Assembly (NCBI GenBank): GCA_938084715.1
Contig: CALKES010000026.1
Span: forward strand, 1 to 41,020
Reading direction: 5' to 3'
Origin: Candidatus Bipolaricaulota bacterium
GTDB lineage: Bacteria > Bipolaricaulota > Bipolaricaulia > Bipolaricaulales > Bipolaricaulaceae
DNA: 41,020 bases
Shown in pieces: positions 6,244 through 12,864 of the stretch. The translations under genes were made by a program, and so were the position numbers. A model generated the notes under the pieces. That model did not search any database. It had not been told where the DNA came from and worked only from the letters and a program-made list of their open reading frames with translations. Position 1 is the first letter of the stretch; each line of letters starts with the position of its first letter.

Positions 6244-7632
6244 ATGAAGCGCGCGGACTGGATTCGGCTGGGAGTGGTGCTTGCGGCGCTTTTGGCCTCG
6301 CTGGGGCTTCTGTACCCGTTCTTCCCATTGGGGAACGTGATCAAACTGGGCCTGGACCTCCAGGGCGGGGTCCGGCTCGTCCTCGAGGCGCGGGTCCTCG
6401 ACTCCAAGACGGGGGAGATGATCCCCCTGCGGGAGTCGGGGATGGACGCCTCCAAGCAACAGGACATCGTGAACCAGCTCGTGACCATCTTCTCCGAACG
6501 GATCGACCAGTACGGGATGGCGAACGCCGAGATCCGGCCCGTCGGGCGGGACCGAGTCGAGGTGAAGATCCCCAAGGTCCAGAACCCCGAGGAGGCGGAG
6601 CGGCTTCTGGGGAGCACGGCGCTCCTGGAGTTCCGCAAGGTCATCGACGCCTCCACAAGCTACGCCGACCTCGAGGCCCGGCGAACCCTCATCCAGGAGA
6701 TCCTCCCCAACCCCGACCGGACGGAGTGGTACCTCGTGGAGGCCGACCCCCTCCTCACGGGGGACGTCCTCGATAACGCCGTGGTGCGGACGTCCACCGA
6801 CCCCCGGAACCCGGGGTTCCTCATCGCCCTCACCTTCAACCGGGAGGGGGCGGAGCGGTTCGTGGAGGCCCTCCGGCGCCTTCAGGTGAACGATCGGCTG
6901 GCCATCGTCCTCGACAATACGGTCTACTCCGCCCCGGCGGTCACGTCCTCGATCAAGCAGGCCGCGGCCCAGGGGTGGCGGGCGGTCCAGGACTCGACCA
7001 CGATCACCGGCCGGTTCACCCTGGACGAGGCCAAGCTCCTCGCGGTCGTCCTCCGCTCGGGGGCCCTCCCCACCCAGGTCGACATCATCGAGCAGCAGAC
7101 GATCGGCCCGACCCTGGGGGCGGAGTACATCCGGCGAGGGATGACGGCCCTGGTCGTGAGCTTCGTGTTCGTCCTCGTGTACATGGTGGTGTACTACCGG
7201 TGGCTGGGGCTCGCGGCCGACGCCGCGCTGGTGATGACGGTGCTCCTGGTGTTCGCCGCCCTCCGGGCGTTCGGGGCCACCCTCACCCTCCCCGGGATCG
7301 CCGGGATCGTCCTCACGATCGGGATGGCCGTGGACGCCAACGTGGTCATCTTCGAGCGGATCAAGGAGGAGCGGCGGACGGGGAAGGCCCCCCGGGCGTG
7401 CGTCGCCGCCGGGTTCGCGAAGTCCCTCTCCGCCGTGCTTGATGCCAACATCACCACGATCATCGTGGCCTTCATCCTCTTCCTCCTCGGGTCCGGCCCC
7501 GTCGAGGGGTTCGGGATCACCCTGGGCCTCGGCGTGGCTTCCTCGATGTTCGCAGCCCTCGTCCTCTCGCGGCTGATCCTGGAGACGACGGGGCTTGGGG
7601 AGTTCATCCCCGCCCGGGCAGCTCAAGGGTGA
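6244..7632 (+). CDS. secD: Protein translocase subunit SecD
   Basis: SecD uses the proton gradient to pull exported proteins through SecYEG on the outer face of the membrane. The 462-residue protein has a first membrane helix (about 8-30), GLDLQGGVRLVLE, a periplasmic P1 domain with FTLDEAKLLAVVLRSGALP, and QTIGPTLGAEYIRRGM leading into a bundle of five helices containing GIAGIVLTIGMAVDANVVIFERIKEE in the fourth-to-fifth segment region. It starts 8 nt after yajC with GGGGATCG upstream. No secF follows: the next gene, holA, is on the other strand and overlaps the secD end by 29 bp. Confidence 0.95.
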   Translation: MKRADWIRLGVVLAALLASLGLLYPFFPLGNVIKLGLDLQGGVRLVLEARVLDSKTGEMIPLRESGMDASKQQDIVNQLVTIFSERIDQYGMANAEIRPVGRDRVEVKIPKVQNPEEAERLLGSTALLEFRKVIDASTSYADLEARRTLIQEILPNPDRTEWYLVEADPLLTGDVLDNAVVRTSTDPRNPGFLIALTFNREGAERFVEALRRLQVNDRLAIVLDNTVYSAPAVTSSIKQAAAQGWRAVQDSTTITGRFTLDEAKLLAVVLRSGALPTQVDIIEQQTIGPTLGAEYIRRGMTALVVSFVFVLVYMVVYYRWLGLAADAALVMTVLLVFAALRAFGATLTLPGIAGIVLTIGMAVDANVVIFERIKEERRTGKAPRACVAAGFAKSLSAVLDANITTIIVAFILFLLGSGPVEGFGITLGLGVASSMFAALVLSRLILETTGLGEFIPARAAQG

Positions 7633-8497
7633 ACCGGTAGAGGGCCGCTTCGGGGGAGAGCTGGCCCGTCTTGACCGCGAGGTCGAGCTCCTGAAGGCAG
7701 GCCAGGAGCTTGACGAGCCTTGCTTCCCCCCACCGCCGGGCCTGATCGAGCCGTCTTCGGACGAGCCACGGCGGCCCGGCCGGGGCCCGGCCCCCCGCCT
7801 CCGCCGCGAGGGTCGCCAGAAGCGCCCGGACGTGGCCGACGAGGGAGAAGAAGAGGGCGCTCGGGCTCGCCCCTCCCTGGAGGAGCCGCCGCAGCTCCCC
7901 CAGCGCCCTGCGAACGTCCCCTGATCCCACCGCGTCGAGGTAGGGGTACGGCGCGCCCCCGGAGAAGTAGAGGACCCGGGAGAGGCCCTCCGGGGAGAGA
8001 CGGGCCCCCTTCCACAGGGCGAGCTTCTCCACCTCCCGGGCCAGGCGCAGCGTGTCCCCGCCGGAGGCCTCCACGAGGAGGTCGAGGACGAAGGGGAGGG
8101 CGGGAAGCCCGGCCTCGGCAAGGAGCCCCCGCGCAACCTCCCGGAGGGCCCGGCCGGTCGGGGTGGGGAAGGCGCGGGCCTCCTCGACCTTCCGGACGGC
8201 GGGACCCTTGAGATCGGCCCCCACGAGGAACAGGGCCGCGTCGGGGGGGAGGCCGCGGGAGAGGGCCCGCTCAAGCCAGCCCTCCCCCACCAGGGGATCG
8301 GCCCGCCGGACGACGATCGCCCGCCTCTCCCCGAAGAGGTCCACCGCCTCCAGCTCCGCAAGAAGCCGCTCCCGGCACGGCTCGTCCCCGAACAGGACCA
8401 CCCTCCGGACGGGCCCGAGGGCGGCAAGCGCTTCCCCCAGGGCCCGCTCCACCAGGAGCGGGTCCCCCCAGTAGGCCGCCGACCGAACCGCCGCCAC
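7604..8497 (-). CDS. holA: DNA polymerase III subunit delta
   Basis: Delta opens the sliding clamp as part of the clamp loader. The 297-residue protein has the family layout: an N-terminal domain with LLAELEAVDLFGERRAIVVR, then a helical lid (LPFVLDLLVEASGGDTLRLAREVEKL), and a C-terminal collar domain with LRRLLQGGASPSALFFSLVGHVRALL. I place the start at the GTG at 8497. The open frame extends upstream through the tRNA-Leu gene, but that part (MGSRALVPRVGFEPT...) is only antisense tRNA. A TAAGGT box ends 7 nt before the GTG without a ribosome site, suggesting a leaderless mRNA. It converges with secD, overlapping 29 bp. Confidence 0.88.
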   Translation of the reverse strand: MAAVRSAAYWGDPLLVERALGEALAALGPVRRVVLFGDEPCRERLLAELEAVDLFGERRAIVVRRADPLVGEGWLERALSRGLPPDAALFLVGADLKGPAVRKVEEARAFPTPTGRALREVARGLLAEAGLPALPFVLDLLVEASGGDTLRLAREVEKLALWKGARLSPEGLSRVLYFSGGAPYPYLDAVGSGDVRRALGELRRLLQGGASPSALFFSLVGHVRALLATLAAEAGGRAPAGPPWLVRRRLDQARRWGEARLVKLLACLQELDLAVKTGQLSPEAALYRFTLELPGRG

Positions 8498-8504
8498 GGC
8501 GGGG

Positions 8505-8510
8505 ACCTTA
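8505..8510 (-). promoter_or_regulatory. -10 box (TAAGGT) for holA, probably leaderless
   Basis: Minus-strand TAAGGT lies 7 nt before the GTG start at 8497, with no Shine-Dalgarno between. It sits back to back with the tRNA-Leu promoter (8537-8565). No convincing -35 box. Confidence 0.4.
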
Positions 8511-8536
8511 CCCTGGGAGTCCAGGGAGGGCCAGTG

Positions 8537-8565
8537 TTGAGGCCCCGCCCGCTCGAGGCTACCAT
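8537..8565 (+). promoter_or_regulatory. tRNA-Leu/plsX promoter (TTGAGG-N17-TACCAT)
   Basis: TTGAGG at 8537-8542 and TACCAT at 8560-8565 are exactly 17 nt apart. The predicted transcription start falls within a few bases of the tRNA 5' end at 8575. As plsX follows the tRNA by 6 nt, this promoter probably also drives plsX. Confidence 0.55.
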
Positions 8566-8574
8566 CCCCCTTGC

Positions 8575-8661
8575 GCCGAGGTGGCGGAATTGGCAGACGC
8601 GCTGTCTTGAGGGGGCAGTGGGCTTCGGCCTGTGTGGGTTCAAATCCCACCCTCGGCACCA
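8575..8661 (+). tRNA. tRNA-Leu (anticodon GAG)
   Basis: A class II tRNA with long variable arm: acceptor GCCGAGG pairs with CCTCGGC, D arm GCGGAATTGGCAGACGC, anticodon stem CTGTC/GGCAG around loop TTGAGGG (anticodon GAG), variable stem, and T arm with GGTTCAAATCC. CCA is encoded (8659-8661). Decodes CUC/CUU leucine codons. Confidence 0.95.
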
Positions 8662-8667
8662 GGGCTC

Positions 8668-9603
8668 GTGAACCCACGGATCGTCGTGGACGTGATGGGG
8701 GCCGACCACCCTCCGGGGGAGCTCGCGGCGGGGGTCCTTCGCGCCGCGGAGGAGCTCCCCATCACGCTCATCCTGGCCGGACCCCGTGCGGAGCTCCCCC
8801 CCCTTCCCCCTGAAGTGGAGGTCGTGGACTCCTCCGCAGGTGAGTCCTCCATCGCCCTCGGGATCGCGGCCCTCGCCGAGGGGAAGGCCGATGCCTTCCT
8901 GTCCCCGGGGAGCACGGGGGCGGTGGTCCGGGCCGCGGTCCTCCGCCTGGGGCGCCTCCCCGGCCTCCTACGTCCAGGGCTGTGCGTCTCCCTCCCCACC
9001 CTCCGCGGAGAAGCCCTCCTCATTGACGGCGGGGCGACGGCCGACGCGAAGCCCGCCTACCTCCGCCAGTACGCCGACCTCGGGGCCGCCTACGCCCGGG
9101 CCGTTCTCGGGATCCCCTCCCCCACCGTAGGCCTCCTCAACATCGGGGAGGAGCCGGGGAAGGGGGACCGCCTGACCCGGGAGGCGTACGAGCTCCTCTC
9201 CCACCGGGAGGGCTTCGTGGGAAACGTGGAACCCCACCGGATCCTCACCGACCGGCCCGCCGACGTGATCGTCGCCGGGGGGTTCACGGGAAACCTCCTC
9301 CTCAAGGCCCTCGAGGGGGGAGCGGAGGCCGTCCTCGAGGCGACCCGGGACGCCCTCAGGCGGACGTTCCGCGCCCGCCTGGGGGCGCTCCTTGCCCGTC
9401 CGGCCCTCCGGGCCGTCGCCCGCCAGCTCCGCTACGAGGACCACAACGCCGCCCCCCTCCTCGGGGTCCGGGGACTGGTGGCGATCGCCCACGGCCGGTC
9501 CGACGCCCGCGCCATCGCCGGCGCCCTCCGCCGGACCCACTGGGCCTGCCAGGCCGGGGTGGTGGCCAAGGTCGCCTCCTCCCTCGCCTCCCCCGCGCGC
9601 TAG
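8668..9603 (+). CDS. plsX: Phosphate acyltransferase PlsX
   Basis: Makes acyl-phosphate from acyl-ACP, the donor for PlsY (encoded at 37.9 kb). 311 residues from a GTG at 8668. The start reads MNPRIVVDVMGADHPPGEL, the classic D-x-MGGD-like PlsX opening (here MGAD), followed by LSPGSTGAVVRAAVLRLGRLPGL, LLNIGEEPGKGD and VIVAGGFTGNLLLKALEG. Only 6 nt separate the tRNA-Leu CCA from the start, leaving no space for a ribosome site outside the tRNA. acpP follows but has its own promoter, and rpmF, the usual neighbour, lies 24 kb away. Confidence 0.94.
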   Translation: MNPRIVVDVMGADHPPGELAAGVLRAAEELPITLILAGPRAELPPLPPEVEVVDSSAGESSIALGIAALAEGKADAFLSPGSTGAVVRAAVLRLGRLPGLLRPGLCVSLPTLRGEALLIDGGATADAKPAYLRQYADLGAAYARAVLGIPSPTVGLLNIGEEPGKGDRLTREAYELLSHREGFVGNVEPHRILTDRPADVIVAGGFTGNLLLKALEGGAEAVLEATRDALRRTFRARLGALLARPALRAVARQLRYEDHNAAPLLGVRGLVAIAHGRSDARAIAGALRRTHWACQAGVVAKVASSLASPAR

Positions 9604-9606
9604 GTG

Positions 9607-9635
9607 TTGCACGGGGAGCTCACGGCGCTTATAAC
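9607..9635 (+). promoter_or_regulatory. acpP promoter (TTGCAC-N17-TATAAC)
   Basis: TTGCAC at 9607-9612, 17-nt spacer, TATAAC at 9630-9635, immediately after the plsX stop. It is one of the strongest matches in the window. It leaves a leader of about 45 nt with a GAGGAGGT ribosome site before acpP. Confidence 0.65.
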
Positions 9636-9687
9636 CGGCCCACGCGCGGGCCCCCCAGCAGGGGCGGCCCGAGGAGGTGTGGGATCG

Positions 9688-9951
9688 ATGAGCGACATCG
9701 CAGATCGAGTTCGGGAAATCATTGCTGAGCAGCTCCTCGTGGACCTGGAGGAGGTCACGGACGAGGCGTCGTTTGTCAACGACCTCGGCGCGGACTCCCT
9801 GGACACGGTGGAGCTGATCATGGAGTTCGAAGACGAGTTTGGAATCGAGATCCCCGACGAGGCAGCGGAGAAGATCGGAACGGTCGGGGAGGCCATCGCC
9901 TACATCGAAGCCCAGGTCCACGAGAAGGAAGGCGCCGCGGGGGAGGCCTAA
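9688..9951 (+). CDS. acpP: Acyl carrier protein
   Basis: Carries growing acyl chains as thioesters on a phosphopantetheine arm. 87 residues, acidic, four-helix fold. The attachment motif is [18 protein letters not shown] with Ser37 as the modified residue. The [16 protein letters not shown] start is typical, and a GAGGAGGT lies upstream of the ATG at 9688. The tail ([11 protein letters not shown]) is slightly longer than usual. It follows plsX, which uses acyl-ACP as substrate, and is followed 12 nt later by asnS. Confidence 0.97.
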   Translation: MSDIADRVREIIAEQLLVDLEEVTDEASFVNDLGADSLDTVELIMEFEDEFGIEIPDEAAEKIGTVGEAIAYIEAQVHEKEGAAGEA

Positions 9952-9963
9952 CCCCAGCCGGTC

Positions 9964-11259
9964 ATGGCGAGCGTGTACGTGGAGGAGCTGGGCCGACACA
10001 TCGGGACGGAGGTCCTGATCCAAGGGTGGCTGTACAACAAGCGCTCCTCGGGACGGGTCCGGTTCGTCCTTGTTCGGGACGGGACGGGAATCGTGCAGGG
10101 GGTTGTCACCCCCGACGCCGATCCCCGGACGTTTGAGCTCGCCGAGGCCCTCCCCCAGGAGGCATCCCTCCGGATGTGGGGGACGGTCCGGGCCGAGCCC
10201 CGCGCCCCGGGGGGGGTGGAGGTCGCCGTCCGCCGCCTGGAGCCGGTCCACATCCCCTCAACCCCGTTCCCGATCGGCCTCAAGGAGCACGGACCCGGGT
10301 TCCTGATGGACCACCGCCACCTCTGGATCCGGATGCGGCGCCAGGTGCCCCTCCTCCGGATCCGGGACGCGGTCCTGTGGGCGATCCGGGCCTTCTTCCG
10401 CGAGCGGGGGTTCGTGGCCACCGAGGCCCCAGTCCTCGTCGGGACCGCTGTGGAAGGGACGACGACCCTGTTCCCCTTGGACTACTTCGGGGCCCCGGCC
10501 TACCTGTCCCAGTCCGGGCAGCTCTACCTCGAGGCCACCTGCATGGCGCTGGGGAAGGTGTACTGGATCGGGCCCGTGTTCCGGGCGGAGAAGTCGAAGA
10601 CCCGCCGCCACCTTACCGAGTTCTGGATGGCCGAGGCGGAGCAGGCGTTCCTCGACCACGAGGGGAACCTCGCCCTCCAGGAGGCCCTCGTCCGGTACGT
10701 GGTCGAGGCGGTGGTGGCCGAGCGGGCCCGGGAGCTGGGCGAGCTGGAGCGGGACCCCGAGGCCCTCCGAGAGGAGGTGGCCGGCCCCTTCCCCCGGGTG
10801 ACCTACCACGAGGCGGTGGAGGTGGTCCGGAAGGCCGGGGTCCTGATGGAGGTGGGGGACGACTTCGGGGCCCCGGCGGAGGACGCCCTGTCCGCCCACT
10901 TCGGGCGCCCGGTGTTCGTGGAACGCTTCCCCGCCGCGATCAAGCCGTTCTACATGAAGCGCGACCCGGCCCACCCCGACCTCGCCCTGTGCGCCGACCT
11001 CATCGCCCCCGAGGGGTATGGGGAGATCATCGGGGGCTCCCAGCGGGTGGACACGGAAGAGGAGCTCCTGGCCCAGCTCCGGGAGGCCCGCCTCCCCGAG
11101 GAGCCCTACCGCTGGTACCTCGACCTCCGGCGGTGGGGGTCGGTCCCCCACGCGGGATTCGGCCTCGGCGTCGAGCGGACCGTCCAGTGGATCGCCGGGA
11201 TCCCCCACATCCGGGAGGCTATCCCGTTCCCGCGGACCTTGGAGCGCCTCTACCCTTGA
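9964..11259 (+). CDS. asnS: Asparaginyl-tRNA synthetase
   Basis: A class IIb synthetase, 431 residues. An N-terminal OB-fold binds the anticodon (about 15-105, VLIQGWLYNKRSSGRVRFV). Then the catalytic domain: motif 1 region RIRDAVLWAIRAFFRERGF, motif 2 FRAEKSKTRRHLTEFWMAEAE and motif 3 HAGFGLGVERTVQWIAG. AYLSQSGQLYLEA is shared with AspRS, but HLTEFWM, GEIIGGSQR and the short length favour AsnRS. It therefore charges Asn directly rather than through GatCAB. An archaeal-type AspRS relative is the only alternative, and I consider it unlikely. Confidence 0.88.
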   Translation: MASVYVEELGRHIGTEVLIQGWLYNKRSSGRVRFVLVRDGTGIVQGVVTPDADPRTFELAEALPQEASLRMWGTVRAEPRAPGGVEVAVRRLEPVHIPSTPFPIGLKEHGPGFLMDHRHLWIRMRRQVPLLRIRDAVLWAIRAFFRERGFVATEAPVLVGTAVEGTTTLFPLDYFGAPAYLSQSGQLYLEATCMALGKVYWIGPVFRAEKSKTRRHLTEFWMAEAEQAFLDHEGNLALQEALVRYVVEAVVAERARELGELERDPEALREEVAGPFPRVTYHEAVEVVRKAGVLMEVGDDFGAPAEDALSAHFGRPVFVERFPAAIKPFYMKRDPAHPDLALCADLIAPEGYGEIIGGSQRVDTEEELLAQLREARLPEEPYRWYLDLRRWGSVPHAGFGLGVERTVQWIAGIPHIREAIPFPRTLERLYP

Positions 11260-11284
11260 AGGGGAAGGTGGGGGAGGCTACACT
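11256..11284 (+). promoter_or_regulatory. Promoter-like pair after asnS (TTGAAG-N17-TACACT)
   Basis: TTGAAG at 11256-11261 overlaps the asnS stop codon; TACACT is at 11279-11284, 17 nt on. No coding frame follows on this strand before the hairpin at 11365, so if used it would make a short RNA of about 110 nt. Confidence 0.35.
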
Positions 11285-11290
11285 CAAGGG

Positions 11291-11397
11291 CTTTCCGGGA
11301 AGCACCTACACGTTCGGCTACGGCTCGACGCACCTCACCTCTTCGTTTCCGCGGCCCGAACGCGGGTGGGCGGCTGCCCCCGCGGCAGCCGCCCACC
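11291..11397 (+). ncRNA. Candidate small RNA between asnS and the HU gene
   Basis: The ~150-nt gap between asnS and the HU gene holds a promoter-like pair (11256-11284) and ends with a 14-bp perfect hairpin. Between them there is no convincing reading frame. I checked for the SRP Alu/S-domain signature (GGTCAGG..GGAAGG), tmRNA ends and 6S-like symmetry and found none. A transcript is possible but unsupported beyond these signals; the hairpin may simply terminate asnS and HU transcripts. Confidence 0.2.
11365..11397. terminator. Strong hairpin between convergent asnS and HU genes
   Basis: GGTGGGCGGCTGCC (11365-11378) pairs perfectly with GGCAGCCGCCCACC (11384-11397) around a 5-nt loop. There is no U-tract on either strand. 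It is placed to stop both asnS (plus) and HU (minus) transcripts. Confidence 0.65.
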
Positions 11398-11413
11398 TCA
11401 GCCCTGAAGGGGG

Positions 11414-11737
11414 TTAGCCCTTCTTCACCGACAGCTGACCGCGCTGGTCGACGACCTTCAGGCGCTTGGCCACAAGGGTCTTCAGGTTCTTGCCGGCCTT
11501 GAACGCCGGGACGACCTTGGCCGGGACCATGATCCGCTTCTGGGTCTGGGGGTTGATGCGCTGGGACTGCTTGCGCGTCCGCACCTCGAACTTCCCGAAC
11601 CCCGTCAGCAGGACCTCCTCGTTGGCGGCGATGCTCTCGGTGATGATGTCAATCGTCGCATCGAGCGCCTTCCGGGCGTCCTTTTTCGTCAGCCCAGTCC
11701 GCTGAGCAATCCGGTCAACCAGTTCGCCTTTGTTCAT
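11414..11737 (-). CDS. HU-family DNA-binding protein
   Basis: A histone-like dimeric protein that bends and compacts DNA. 107 residues: MNKGELVDRIAQRTGLTKKDAR, then VLLTGFGKFEVRTRKQ (the family signature), the beta-arm with RINPQTQKRIMVPAK, and VPAFKAGKNLK. A C-terminal extension of about 15 residues (RLKVVDQRGQLSVKKG) is longer than in E. coli HU. The ATG has a GGGAGGGGGTG ribosome site and one of the best promoters in the window upstream. IHF subunits share the fold; the sequence fits HU better. Confidence 0.95.
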   Translation of the reverse strand: MNKGELVDRIAQRTGLTKKDARKALDATIDIITESIAANEEVLLTGFGKFEVRTRKQSQRINPQTQKRIMVPAKVVPAFKAGKNLKTLVAKRLKVVDQRGQLSVKKG

Positions 11738-11769
11738 TCTAACACCCCCTCCCTGGTCAAAGATGCCCT

Positions 11770-11798
11770 AGTATAGAGCGCTTTCCTCCCCTTGTCAA
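11770..11798 (-). promoter_or_regulatory. HU promoter (TTGACA-N17-TATACT)
   Basis: Minus strand: consensus TTGACA at 11798-11793, 17-nt spacer, TATACT at 11775-11770. The leader is about 25-30 nt with a GA-rich ribosome site. It is divergent from the rpsF promoter, whose -35 is 42 nt away. Confidence 0.8.
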
Positions 11799-11839
11799 GT
11801 GCGAACCTACTTCCCAACCCTCTTTCCGGGGTGAAACGC

Positions 11840-11868
11840 TTGACAATGCAAGACCGGACAGGTAAAGT
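11840..11868 (+). promoter_or_regulatory. rpsF-ssb-rpsR promoter (TTGACA-N17-TAAAGT)
   Basis: TTGACA at 11840-11845, 17-nt spacer, TAAAGT at 11863-11868. The predicted start near 11875 leaves about 33 nt of leader containing AAGGAGG at 11894-11900. Confidence 0.75.
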
Positions 11869-11907
11869 CCGGGGCCAATCACGATCGCTGCACAAGGAGG
11901 ACTGCCG

Positions 11908-12210
11908 GTGGCCGGTGAGGTTCGAGAGTATGAACTCGTGTACATCCTCCGCCCCGACCTCGACGAGGAGGGGCGGCGGGCGAAGATCGCCAAGGTCCAG
12001 GGGATCATCGAGGCGGAAAGCGGCACCGTGCTGACAACCGACGAGTGGGGAACCCGCATCCTGGCCTACGAGATCGACCATTTCCGCGAGGGGTACTACG
12101 TCCTCGTCACCTTCACCCTCCCCCCGGATCGGGTCCGGAAGGTGGAGGAGAGGATCAAGATGGACGACGCCTTCCTGCGCTACCAGACGGTGCGGGTGAG
12201 CAAGAACTAG
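11908..12210 (+). CDS. rpsF: Ribosomal protein S6
   Basis: Binds 16S rRNA together with S18 in the 30S platform. 100 residues from a GTG at 11908 with AAGGAGG 8 nt upstream. Conserved S6 features: REYELVYILRPDLDEE at the start, WGTRILAYEIDHFREGYYVL in the middle and MDDAFLRYQTVRV near the end. First gene of the S6-SSB-S18 operon; one base separates its stop from the ssb start. Confidence 0.97.
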   Translation: MAGEVREYELVYILRPDLDEEGRRAKIAKVQGIIEAESGTVLTTDEWGTRILAYEIDHFREGYYVLVTFTLPPDRVRKVEERIKMDDAFLRYQTVRVSKN

Positions 12211-12211
12211 G

Positions 12212-12637
12212 ATGAGCGACGTCAACCGGGTGATCCTCACGGGACGGCTCACCGCCGACCCCGAGCTCAAGTACACCCAGAGCGGCCGGGCGCTGCTGCG
12301 GTTCGACATCGCGGTCAACCGGCGGTGGGTCAACCCCGAGACGGGGCAGCCGGAGGAGGAGGTCACGTACGTCCCGATCCTCGTGTGGGGAAAGCAAGCG
12401 GAGAACTGCGCCGCCTACCTGAGGAAGGGACGCCAGGTGGCGGTGGACGGCCGGCTCCGGGTGCGGTCGTTCACGACCCAGAACGGAGATCGGCGGCGAA
12501 CGACGGAGGTGGCTGCCCAGACGGTGCACTTCCTAGGTGGCCGTCCGGCGGGGGAGGGGGCTCCCGAGCCCCCGGCCCCGGAGGAGGGGGGCGAGGCGAA
12601 CCCCGAGACGCCCCCGGAAGAGGAGGTTCCGTTTTGA
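12212..12637 (+). CDS. ssb: Single-stranded DNA-binding protein
   Basis: Coats single-stranded DNA in replication and repair. 141 residues: an OB-fold from MSDVNRVILTGRLTADPELK to about residue 108, with FDIAVNRRWVNPETG and VPILVWGKQAENCAAYLRKG, then a Pro/Glu-rich linker and the acidic tip EEEVPF, which recruits partner proteins (consensus DDDIPF). It lies between rpsF and rpsR, the common bacterial arrangement, and overlaps the rpsR start by TTGA. Confidence 0.97.
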   Translation: MSDVNRVILTGRLTADPELKYTQSGRALLRFDIAVNRRWVNPETGQPEEEVTYVPILVWGKQAENCAAYLRKGRQVAVDGRLRVRSFTTQNGDRRRTTEVAAQTVHFLGGRPAGEGAPEPPAPEEGGEANPETPPEEEVPF

Positions 12638-12855
12638 ACGTTCAGCGACCCCAGAAGAAGGCGTGTCGCGTGTGCGACCAGGGGCTCAAGCTCCGGTACA
12701 CGGACCCGGAGACGCTGCGGCAGTTCATCAACCGCCGCGGGAAGATCCTGTCCCGGCGGGTATCCCGGCTGTGTGCCAAGCACCAGAACTGGATGGCCAC
12801 CGAGGTCGACCGCGCCCGCAAACTCGCACTCCTGCCCTACGAAGAGAAGCCGTAG
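12634..12855 (+). CDS. rpsR: Ribosomal protein S18 (zinc-binding type)
   Basis: Partner of S6 on the 30S subunit. 73 residues from a TTG at 12634 that overlaps the ssb stop (TTGA), with GAGGAGG just upstream. The core YTDPETLRQFINRRGKILSRR is diagnostic. Cys-x2-Cys (ACRVCDQ) and Cys-x2-His (LCAKHQ) mark the Cys-rich form that can bind zinc. L32 in this window is also the zinc form. rplI does not follow, unlike the usual order; an unknown gene does. Confidence 0.94.
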   Translation: MNVQRPQKKACRVCDQGLKLRYTDPETLRQFINRRGKILSRRVSRLCAKHQNWMATEVDRARKLALLPYEEKP

Positions 12856-12864
12856 CCCCGCCCC

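Noticed and set aside
8498-8677. Upstream extension of holA to an ATG beyond the tRNA
   Set aside because: The added residues are antisense tRNA-Leu (a familiar VGFEPT-type artefact); the GTG at 8497 behind TAAGGT fits better.
6130-8709. 859-codon minus-strand frame across yajC, secD, holA and tRNA-Leu
   Set aside because: Low-complexity shadow; the real minus-strand gene there is holA in another frame.
9964-11259. Archaeal-type aspartyl-tRNA synthetase instead of AsnRS
   Set aside because: HLTEFWM, GEIIGGSQR and overall length favour AsnRS; a phylogeny would settle it.
11291-11397. SRP RNA, tmRNA or 6S RNA
   Set aside because: The conserved SRP GGTCAGG...GGAAGG loop, tmRNA tRNA-like ends and 6S central bubble are all missing.
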